Shown: positions 54,526-64,000 of the stretch, one piece after another
How the letters are laid out: each line of letters starts with the position of its first letter
How positions within the stretch are numbered: position 1 is the stretch's first letter
NCBI RefSeq assembly: GCF_000715075.1
Contig: NC_134102.1
Span: forward strand, 51,221,348-51,285,347
Origin: Nicotiana tabacum
Lineage: Eukaryota > Streptophyta > Magnoliopsida > Solanales > Solanaceae
Direction of reading: 5' to 3'
Length of the DNA: 64,000 bases
Position numbers and translations under genes: made by a program
The notes under the pieces: model-generated
Seen by the model: the letters and a program-made list of their open reading frames with translations, nothing else
Told to the model about the DNA's origin: nothing
Databases searched by the model: none

Positions 54526-57410
54526 TGTCACGACCCAAAACTTAGTCTGTCGTGATGGCGCCTAACGTGGTACTAGGCAAGCTGACACTTCAAAATACTT
54601 TCACATTTTTAAATGAAAAATTAGAATAACACAGTTTTAAACCATCAAACTCTCAAAATGGATAGAAAGTCAAAACCAATATAGAAATTCCCAACATCGG
54701 GGTGTCACGGAGTATATGAGCGTCTAAACATCACAATTCTAGGAGTACTGTCTATAATAGTTTGAACTAAATACATAAAGCGGAAAAATAGGGAAGGAAA
54801 GACAAGGTCTGCGAAACGCCAGGCAACTACCTTGAAATATCCACACGATCAACTGTGCAAAGGAATCAACACCCACCGTGTCCGGAAACACCTGAATTTG
54901 CACACGAAATGTAGGGTGTAGCATGAGTACAACCAACTCAGTAAGTAACAAGACTAAATAAAAGACTGAAAGTGGTGACTAGCTTACAGTGATAGTTCAA
55001 TTACAGAAATTTCAACATAGGAAGGTAGGCATGCTTTCAAGTTCGACAATTTAGGCCACAACATTTAATCCATATCAAGTTTAGGTGAAACAGAATATAA
55101 TATCTCTTAGAAATTACGAGACGGTGATATATGATAGCTGAAGTGGAACAGAAATGAAAGTCAAATGCGTCAACTCAGGGCAACAGTCACTCAGTCCTCC
55201 CATTGACTCCAACCTCACCATCACTCATTCCTCACAGTCACTCATTCCTCTCAATCACTCAGCACTCGGCACTCGCACTCAGTAGGTACCTACGCCCACT
55301 GGTGGTGTGTACAGACTCCGGAGGGGCTCCTTCAGCCCAAGCGCTATAACAAGCCAATTATGGCATAAATCAATAAAACATGCTGGGGCGTGTAGCCCGA
55401 TACCATAAATATCCTCACAATCAGGCCCTCGACCTCGCTTAGTCATCAACCTCTCCAGTCTCTCGGGCACTCAGAAATCATGATAATCAGCCTAAACAGT
55501 AATGATATAATGCATCAATAACGAACAATAGAGAGTGAGATGTAATATGCAAGTAAAACTATGACTAAGTACAAAACTACATTTTAACAGATAATTCAAC
55601 ATGTAAACAACTTATGTGGGTCCCTATAGTGCCAACACATAGTCTAAACATAATTTCTAACATGATTTGTTGTTCAATTTCTCTAATACATGGAGAATGA
55701 ACGGATAACAACAGATTACTCAACTACACAGTTCCATGGAATTGACCAAGTCACAATTCCTACGGTGCATGCCCACACGCCCGTCACCTAGCATGTATGT
55801 CACCTCAAAACAAAACACATGACACATAATACGGGGTTTCATACCCTCAGAACCAAATTTAGAACTGTTACTTACCTCAATCCGAGCAAATCTCTACTCC
55901 AATACACCCTTGCCTCACAAAACGGCCTCCAAATGCCTTGAATCTAGCCACAAACAATTTGATACAATCAACACGGACTAAAGGAATTAACTCCATAAGA
56001 AAGTACCAAGTTATTAATCAAGAGTCAAAAATCGACTCAAAAGCCACCCCCTGGGTCCACGCCTCGAAAATCGTTAAAAGTCACAAAAACCGAAAGCCCA
56101 TTCATCTACGAGTCCAGCCATACCAAATTTATCAAAATCCGACATCAAATCGTCACCCAAAACCCCCAATACAACTCTCCAAATCCCTAGCCTCAAACTC
56201 CCAAATTCAACCTTAAATACACACAAACTAGGTGGAAAATTCAATGGAGAAACAAGATTATTGATAACAAATGAGCACAAGGGACTTACCTCAAGAAACC
56301 TCTCAAAACTCCTCTCAAGAATCGCCCAAACTCGAGCATGAAATGTTTAAAATGAAGCAAAATCACGAACCCTCATTTAATTAATCTGCCCAGCGTTCTC
56401 GCTTCTGCAACCACTTTAGCCGCTTTTGCGGTCCATCATTTGCATGTGCGGAGGCCACTAAGCTGACCAACCGCTTATGCGGTGGAAACTCTCGCTTTGG
56501 CGGACGCGCATTTACGCAAATAATCCGCTTCTGCGAACCAACCTCACCACTCTTTTTTCCGCTTCTGCGACCCTCCAAGCGCAGGTGCGAGTCCGCACCT
56601 GCGGAATACCTTCCGCATCTGTGCTCCACAATCCCCAGTCCAATCCTCTGCTTCTGCGCTTTCTATCTTGCTTCTGCGAGCTCGCACCTACGACCAATGT
56701 TCCGCAGGTTCGATTGCACCAGAAGGCTTCAGCTACAACAGTCCCTCAAACTCAAACTTTGATCCAAAAACCATCCGAAATCAACCCGAGGCACCCCGGG
56801 ACCTCAACCAAACATACCAACAAGTCCTAAAACATGATACGAACCTAGTCGAGCCCTCAAATCACATCAAACAGCATGAAAACATGAATCGCACCCCAAT
56901 TCAAGCATATTGAAACTAAGGAACTTCCAACTTCTACAAACGATGCCGAAACCTATCAACTCACGTCCGATTGACCCCAAATTTTGCACACAAGTCATAA
57001 ATGACTCCACGGACGTACTCCAACTCTCTGAACTCCAATCCGAGCCCGATAACCACAAAGTCCACTCTCGGTCAAACTTCCAAATTTTTAACTTTCGCCA
57101 TTTCAAGCCTAATTCAACTACGAACCTCCAAAACACAATCCGGACACGCTCCTAAGTCCAAAATTACCCAACGGAGCTAACAGAACCTTTAAAACTCCAT
57201 TCCGAAGTCGTTTACTCATAAGTCAACATCCTGGCAACCCTTTCAACTTAAGCTTCAAACTTTGAGACTAAGTGTCTCAATTCATTCCTAAATCTCTTCG
57301 GGCCTGAACCAACTACCCCGGCAAGTCACATAATAGCTATAAATCATAAAAGGAGTAGTAAATGGGGGAACAAGGCTACAACTCTCAAAACGACCGACCG
57401 AGTTGTTATA
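54526..57410 (-). repeat. 3' LTR of element D (2,885 bp)
   Basis: Minus-strand start TATAACAACTCGGTCGGTC next to the PPT, end GGGTCGTGACA. It holds the largest GC-rich palindrome array (56,390-56,740; ccgcttatgcgg, cgcacctgcgg types), two splice-donor-like GAGGTAAGT motifs (GT at 56,289/56,288 and 55,875/55,874) and a 17-bp minisatellite (55,188-55,270; cactcattcctcacagt type). ORFs of 81-117 codons in it are translations of LTR sequence. Confidence 0.9.
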
Positions 57411-57424
57411 TCCTCCCCCTCTTA
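57411..57424 (-). other. polypurine tract of element D
   Basis: TAAGAGGGGGAGGA on the minus strand, directly before the 3' LTR. It primes plus-strand DNA synthesis. The identical tract precedes the LTR of element C at 18,938-18,950. Confidence 0.85.
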
Positions 57425-60400
57425 AACAAACGTTCGTCCTCGAATGGGTCTAGAAACATACATGGAGTCTCAAATAGGTGTGGATAACTGCTCCGCATCT
57501 CCCGCCCGGTCTCCCAAGTAGCCTCCTCAACTGACTGACCTCTCCATTTCACCTTCACTAAAGCTATGTCCTTTGACCTCAACTTTCAAACCTGCCGATC
57601 CAAAATGGCCACCGACTCCACATCATAAGTCAAATCACCATCCAACTGAATCGTGCTGAAATACAAAACATAAGACAGATTGCCGACATACTTTCGGAGC
57701 ATAGAAACATGAAACACTGGATGCACACTCGACAAACTAGGTGGAAAGGCAAGCTTGTAAACCACCTCCCCAATCCTCTGAAGTACCTCAAAAGGCCCAA
57801 TATACCGAGGGCTTAACTTGCCCTTCTTCCCGAACCTCATAACACGCTTCATGGGTGAAACCTTGAGCAGAACCTTCTCCCCAACCATGAAAGCAACGTC
57901 ACGAATCTTCCTATCAGCGTAACTCTTCTGTCTGGACTGCGCTGTGCGAAGCCGATCCTGAATCAATTTAAACTTGTCCAAAGCATCCTAAACCAAGTCA
58001 GTACCCAATAGCCTAGCCTCACCCGAGTCAAACCAACCCACCGGATATCGACATCGTCTCCCATATAAAGCCTCATACGGAGCCATCTGAATGTTCGACT
58101 GGTAGTTGTTGTTGTAGGCAAACTCTGCGAGCGACAGAAACTGATCCAAAGAACCCCCGAAATCAATGACACAAGCACATAGAATGTCCTCCAATATCTG
58201 AATAGTACGCTCGAACTGTCCATCTGTATGGGGTGAAATGATGTACTCAACTCAACCTAGGTGCCCAACTCTCGCTGTACCACTTTCCAAAACTGCGATG
58301 TAAACTGCGTGCCTCGATCTAAAATGATGGACACTAGCACATCGTGAAGGCGAACGATCTCGTGAATGTAAATCTCAGCCAACCACTCTGAAGAATAAGT
58401 AGTCATAACTGGAATGAAGTGCGCAGACTTGGTCAGCCGATCCACAATTATCCAAATAGCATCAAACTTCCTCGAAGTTCGTGGGAGCCCAACTACAAAA
58501 TCCATAGTGATCCGCTCCCATTTCCACTCTGGAATCTCTAGCCTCTGAAGCAATCCGCCCGGTCTCTGATGCTTATACTTTACCTGTTGACAGTTGAGGC
58601 ATCGAGCTACAAACCCCACTTTATGCTTCTTCATTCTCCTCCACCAATAGTGCTTTCTTAAGTCCTGATACATCTTCGCGGCCCCCGGATGAATAAAATA
58701 TCGCGAACTGTGGGCCTCTTTAAGAATCAACTCAAGTAGCCCATCTACATTAGGCACACAAATCCGACCCTGCATCCTCAACACTCTATCATCCCCAATA
58801 GTAACAACTCAGGCATCACTGTGCTGAACCATGTCCTTAAGGACAAGCAAATAAGGATCATCATAATGGCGCTCTCTGATGTGATCATATAAGGAAGACC
58901 GAGAAACCACACAAGCTAGAACCCAACTGGGCTCCGAAACATCTAATCTCACGAACTGGTTGGCCAAGGCCTGAACATCAACTGCAAGCGGTGTCTCACC
59001 AACAAGAATGAATGCAAGGCTACCCATACTCACTGACTTTCTGCTCAAGGCATCGACCACCACATTGGCCTTCCCGGGATGATACAGAATAGTAATATCA
59101 TAGTCCTTTAGCAGCTCCAACCATCTCCGCTGCCTCAAATTTAGATCCTTTTGTTTGAACAAGGGCTGGAGACTCCGATGATATGTAAATACCTCGCAAG
59201 ACACACTATAGAGATAGTGCCTCCAAATCTTCAATGCATGAACGATGGCAGCCAACCCCAAATCATGAACATGGTAGTTCTTCTCACGGGGCTTCAACTA
59301 ACGTGAGGTATAAGCGATCACTCTACCCTCATACATCAAGACACACCCAATACCAATTTGAGAAACATCATAATACATTGTATAAGAACCAGAAGCTGAA
59401 GGCAAAACTAGAACTGGAGTTGTGGTCAAAGAAGTCTTGAGCTTCTGAAAGCTCTCCTCACACTCATCCGACCACCTGAAAGGAGCACCCTTCTAAGTCA
59501 ATTTGGTCAAAGGCGATGCAATAGATGAGAAACCCTCCATGAAGTGACGATAATAACCGGCCAAGACGAGAAAGCTCCGAATCTCCGTAGCTGAGGATGG
59601 TCTGGGCCAACTCTAAACCGCCTCTATCTTCTTTGGATCCACCTGAATCCCCTCACTGGACACCACGTGCCCCAAGAATGCCACTGAACTAAGCCAAACT
59701 CACATTTGGATAACTTGGCATAAAGTTTCTCCTCCTTCAACCATTGCAACATAATCCTCAAATGCTGGGCATGCTCCTCCTGACTACGAGAGTACACCAG
59801 GATGTCATCAATGAATACTATGACAAACGAGTCGAGATAAGGCTGAAATACATTTTTCATCAGATGCATGAATGCTGCTGGGGCGTTGGTCAGCCCAAAA
59901 GACATCACATGGAACACATAATGACCATAACGGGTCCTGAATGTTGTCTTTAGAATATCCGAGTCTCGAATCTTCAACTGGTGATACGCAGACCTCAAAT
60001 CAATCTTGGAGAACACCCTCGCTCCCTGAAGCTGGTCAAATAGATCATCAATACACGCAAATGATACTTGTTCTTGATTGTAACTTTGTTCAACTGCCTA
60101 TAATCAATACACATCCGTATAGTACCATCCTTCTTCTTCACAAAAAGAACCGGTGCACCCTAAGATGACACATTGGGTCGAATAAACCCCTTATCAAGAA
60201 GTTCTTGAAACTGCTCTTTCAATTCCTTCAACTCAACTGGTGCCATATGATACAGAGGAATAGAAATGGCCTGAGTGATCGGTACCAAGTCAATACCAAA
60301 GTTAATATCCCTGTCCGGCGGCATGCCCAACAGGCCTGTAGGAAACATATCCGAAAAATCTCGTACCACCAGAATAGAATCAATAGTAGGAGTATCAGCA

Positions 60401-60960
60401 CCAACATCCCTCACAAAGGCTAAATAAGATAAATAACTCTTTCCAACCATCTGCTGAGCCTTCAAATATAAAATCACTCTGCTGGGAACATAGTCTAGAG
60501 AACCTCCCCACTCAATCCTTGAAAACCCCGACATCGCCAACGTCACGGTCTTAGCGTGACAATCCAGCATAGCATGACATAGAGACAACCAATCCATACC
60601 CAAGATCACATCGAAATCAACCATACTAAGCAACAAGAGATCAACTCTAGTTTCCAATCCCCTAATAGTCACTACACATGATCGATATACACGGTCCACA
60701 ATAATAGTATTGACCACTGGCATAGATACATGAACACATGAAACTAGGGACTCACGGGGCATATCCAGATAATGAGCAAAATACGATGATACATACGAAT
60801 AAGTGAAACTAGGGTCAAATAATACAGAGGCATCCATGTGGCATACTGAGACAATACTTGTGATCACTGTGTCTGAAGCAACAATATCTGGTATGGCAGG
60901 AATATCATAGAATCAGGCCTGGCCACTACCTGATCGGCCTCCCCCTCTTGGGAGACCCCT
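57425..60960 (-). pseudogene. pol of element D (PR-RT-RH-IN-chromodomain)
   Basis: Protease: SVLFDPSFTYSYVSSYF near 60,815 (the GST of the active site is altered to SFT). RT: FIRPNVSS near 60,180, [26 protein letters not shown] and the [11 protein letters not shown] catalytic box at about 59,810. RNase H spans about 59,400-59,050. Integrase: zinc finger LILKEAHSSRYFIHPGA and CLNCQQVKYKHQRPGG, core MDFVVGLPRTSRKFDAIW and IILDRGTQFTSQFW, and a third-residue region (HTDGQFERTIQ) in a shifted frame near 58,220. The C-terminus has [17 protein letters not shown], then a chromodomain-like remnant at 57,440-57,590. Frameshifts at about 58,255, 57,985 and 59,660 and stops near 58,785 and 59,298 inactivate it. 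Confidence 0.88.
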
Positions 60961-62406
60961 AGCTGACTGAGCCCCACCTCGAGCTGGCTGGACGGGTGGT
61001 GAAGTAACTGTTGCTGAAGTCACAGCCTGACTCCTCTGCTGCACTGGACCTCCCGGACGACGAGGACACTGCCTCTACATATGCCCAAACTCCTCACACT
61101 CAAAGAAACTCCCCGGTGCTGGTGGTGAGGACTGAAGGGAGCCCTAAGCACCGGGATAACTGATAGAAGGACCTGGCATGGATGAACCCTAAACTGATGG
61201 AGCACGAGATGAACTCTGAGCTGGAAGTGCACTGAGAGATGACAGACCCTGATGAGCACTATATGAACCATGGCTGGTTGATGCACCACGGTGAGCTGGA
61301 CGAGCTGTCTGAGCGTGCCTATAAGGACGACCCCTACTGTGGTAGAATTGACCCCTAGAAGGAACCCCGCTGAAATCACCCGATCCACAAGGCCTCTTGG
61401 CCTCCCTCTCCCCACGCTCCTGACTATAGACCATCTCTATCTGCCAAGCAATATCAACCACCTCATTGAAAGTAGCACCAAATACCCTATCCCGAGTCAT
61501 AAGCAACCTCAGCTGATATGTGAGGCCATCAATTAACCTCATAATCCTCTCCCTATTAGTGGGAGCCAACCAAACTGCGTGACGAGACAACTCAAAAAAC
61601 CTCATCTCCTATTACGTCACATACATGCCCTCCTGACGTAGCTGCTCAAACTGTCTGCGCAGCTCCTCCATGCGAGACTGCGGCATGAACTTCTCCAAAA
61701 AGAGAATGGAGAACTCCTGCCATGTAAGTGGTGCGACACCGACCGGCCTGCGCCTCTCATAAGCCTCCCACCATCTGAAGGCAACCCCAGTGAACTGAAA
61801 AGTAGTGAACGAGACCCCACTGGTCTCTAGAATACTAGCCGTGCGAAGAATCCACTAGCACTTATCCAAGAAGCCCTGAGTATCCTCTGACTCAGCCCCG
61901 CTAAATGATGGAAGCTGAAGCCTCCCAAATCTCTCAAGTCTCCTCTGCTCATCATCAGTCATAATGAGGACCACCTGGGCCTGAGCAATCGCTACTTGCT
62001 GGGCTGGTAGTACCCCCAGTGTATAGAGTCCCTGCATCACCTACTTTAGAGTACGGGCAGCGGGAGTCTGAGTACCTCTCCCGGCCTGAGAAGTGGATAT
62101 TGCGGCCGGAATAGAGACCGCTTGAGCAAGGCTGGTGCACACCATCAAAATCTAAGCCAAGACCTCCTGAAGGCTTGGAATCACAATGGGCACAGTTGGT
62201 ACCTGATCTGTCCCCACTGGCTCAACCGTATCTGGTACCTGCTCCTGAGCTGGAGAGATTGGTGGATCTGCAGGTGCTGCTCTAGCTGCTGTATGAGCTG
62301 CACCTTTGCCCCTACCACGACCCCTACCGCGACCTCGGCCTCTCGCAGCCCTAGCTGGTGGTACTGGTGGTTGTCCGTCCTGTCCGGTAGCATGTGTCCT
62401 AAGCAT
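60961..62406 (-). pseudogene. gag of element D
   Basis: Start MLRTHATGQDGQP (ATG complement at 62,404-62,406), immediately preceded by TTCTCTCACAG. An RGRGRGRGRGRGKG stretch follows, then a proline/valine-rich linker. Later frames hold LERFGRLQLPSFSGAESEDT and QGFLDKC (about 61,860-61,950), RMRFFELSRHAVWL, INGLTYQL-like sequence, FNEVVDIAWQIEM, and a zinc knuckle near 61,080-61,110 in which one cysteine reads Phe and a stop falls inside the loop. Frame changes near 62,150, 61,860 and 61,610 make it inactive. Gag coats the element RNA and forms virus-like particles in the cytoplasm. Confidence 0.87.
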
Positions 62407-62589
62407 CTGTGAGAGAATAAAATATAGAAGTTTAGTTACTGGAATCAACAAATCCGCATAACAAGAATACAAGAATATAAAGTTACCTAAGGGTTTGGCA
62501 GCCTCTCGAAGATAAGTGTAGACGTCTCCGTACCGATCCGCAAGACTCTAATAAACCTGCTCATGACTCGTGAGACCTATGTAACCTAG

Positions 62590-62601
62590 GCTCTGATACC
62601 T
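62590..62601 (-). other. primer-binding site of element D
   Basis: On the minus strand aggtatcagagc, 11/12 to the initiator tRNA-Met site, three bases inside the 5' LTR end at 62,605. Confirms that the LTR at 62,605-64,000 is the 5' LTR and fixes element orientation. Confidence 0.87.
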
Positions 62602-62604
62602 ACT

Positions 62605-64000
62605 TGTCACGACCCAATACTTAGCCTGTCGTGATGGCGCCCAACGTGGTACTAGGCAAGCCGACACTTCAAAATACATCCAGACTTTAAAATGAAAAAT
62701 AAGAATAACACAGGTTTAAATTATCAAACTCTCAAAATGGATAGAAAGTCAAAACCAATATAGAAATTCCCAACATAGGGGTGTCACGGAGTACATGAGT
62801 GTCTAAACATCACAATTCTGGGAGTATTGTCTATAATACTCTAAAACTAAATACATAAAGCAGAAAGATAGGGAAGGAGAGACAAGGTCTGCGAAATGCA
62901 AGGCAGCTACCTTGAAATATCCACACGATCAACTGTGCAAAGGAATCAACACCCACCGTGTCCGGAAACACCTGGATTTGCACACGAAGTGCAGGGTGTA
63001 GCATGAGTACAACCAACTCAGTAAGTTACAAGACTAAATAAATGATTGAAAGTAGTGACGAGCTTCACAATGATAGTTCAATTATTGAAATTTCAACATA
63101 GGAAGGTAGGCATGATTTCAAGTTCGACAATTTAGGCCACAACATTTAATCCATGCCAAGTTCAAGTGAAACAGAATATAATATCTCTCAGAAATTATGA
63201 GACTGTGATATATGACAGCTAAAGTGCACAGAAATGAAAGTCAAATGCATCCTCTCAGAGCAATAGTCATTCAGTCCTCCCATTCACTCCAACCTCACCA
63301 TCACTCATGCCTCACAGTCACTGATTCCCATCAATCATTCAACACTCGACACTCGCACTCAGTAGGTTCCTGCGCTCACTGGTGGTGTGTACAGACTCCG
63401 GAGGGGCTCCTTCAGCTCAAGCGCTATAACAAGCCAATCATGGCATAAATCAATGAAACATGCTACGACGTGCAGCCCGATCCCAAAAATATCCTCAAAA
63501 TCAGGCCCTCGGCCTCACTCAGTCATCAACCTCTCCAGTCTCTCGGGCTCTCAGAAATCATGATAATCAGCCCAAACTGCAAAGATATAATGCATTAATA
63601 ACGAACAATAGAGATTGAGATGTAATATGCAAGTAAAACTGTGACTGAGTACAAAACTACATTTTAGCTGATAATTCAACATGTACACGACCTCTGTGGG
63701 TCCCTACAGTGCCAACACATAGTCTAAACATGATTTTTAACATGATTTGTAGTTCAATTTCTCTAATACATGGAGAATGAACAGATAACAACAGATTACT
63801 CAACTACACAATTCCATGGAATTGACCAAGTCACAATTCCTACGGTGCACGCACACACGCCCGTCACCTAGCATGTGCGTCACCTCAAAACCAAATACAT
63901 GACACATAATACGGGGTTTCATACCCTCAGAACCAAATTTAGAACGATTACTAACCTCAATCCGAGCAAATATCTACTCCAATACACTCTTGCCTCGCGA
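62605..64000 (-). repeat. 5' LTR of element D (partial, runs off the window)
   Basis: Visible 1,396 bp align without large gaps to 54,526-55,920, with scattered substitutions of roughly 6-8% by eye. It includes the 17-bp minisatellite (63,268-63,352) at the same offset as in the 3' LTR. At 63,948-63,958 the donor-like motif seen in the 3' LTR reads ttactaacctc, so the GT donor is weakened in this copy. Confidence 0.87.

Larger units (their letters stand above)
54526..64000 (-). mobile_element. Tekay-type chromovirus D, nested in the Tat element
   Basis: Runs off the right edge. Minus-strand order: 5' LTR (from beyond 64,000 to 62,605), PBS (62,590-62,601), gag, protease, RT, RNase H, integrase, chromodomain remnant, PPT (57,411-57,424) and 3' LTR (57,410 to 54,526). 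Its left edge, tgtcacgaccc, interrupts the Tat RNase H coding sequence; the five bases before it are accca. This is the most complete element in the window, but its frames contain stops and frameshifts. Confidence 0.9.

Noticed and set aside
62122..62412. 96-codon plus-strand ORF rich in Trp/Ser/Cys
   Set aside because: Antisense shadow of the gag RG-rich region.

Overview
The window is nuclear DNA of a flowering plant, almost certainly a member of the Solanaceae and most like Nicotiana. The evidence is two intron-containing host genes in a dense field of decayed LTR retrotransposons, a TS-type (TTG-tailed) SINE, very long (2.6-2.9 kb) LTRs primed by initiator tRNA-Met, and a mitochondrial Rieske protein that closely resembles the tobacco proteins. 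There are no prokaryotic genes, CRISPR arrays or recognisable tRNA/rRNA genes.

Left flank (1-35,200). Nested and chimeric Ty3/gypsy remains lie on both strands: Tekay/Del-type chromovirus LTRs with broken gag-pol (about 1-13,465 and 14,330-22,829), short pieces of another gypsy lineage and of a Tat-lineage gag (13,470-14,235), a solo-LTR-like insertion with a near-perfect 5-bp target duplication (3,426-5,895), a 5'-truncated Athila-lineage element with pol, an extra third ORF and a 3' LTR (22,830-31,493), and a Tekay-type LTR + PBS + gag remnant (32,733-35,202) that ends about 380 bp before a host start codon.

Gene island (35,203-42,300). Two host genes converge. A six-exon SEC14/CRAL-TRIO lipid-transfer-like gene (279 aa) is on the + strand. 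A two-exon gene for the Rieske iron-sulfur subunit of mitochondrial complex III (272 aa) is on the - strand. Both have clean GT-AG introns and intact frames, and they are the only coding regions in the window that look functional. Right of them are a foldback/Mutator-like element with about 290-bp inverted repeats, and a TS SINE.

Right flank (44,489-64,000). A Tekay LTR fragment is followed by a minus-strand Tat-lineage element (47,668-54,525). That element carries, on the opposite strand, an intron-containing antisense gene (49,105-51,857). A minus-strand Tekay element (54,526 to beyond 64,000) sits inside the Tat RNase H region; both its LTRs, PBS, PPT, gag and pol are visible.

The most interesting signals are: splice-like donors in Tekay LTRs paired with an acceptor abutting the gag ATG, which would remove the primer-binding site; GC-rich short-palindrome arrays just upstream of TATA-like sequences in LTRs of two unrelated lineages; the spliced antisense gene of the Tat element; minisatellites at a similar place in sister LTRs but with unrelated units; and a nonsense-mutation spectrum dominated by CAG to TAG, as expected from CHG methylation.
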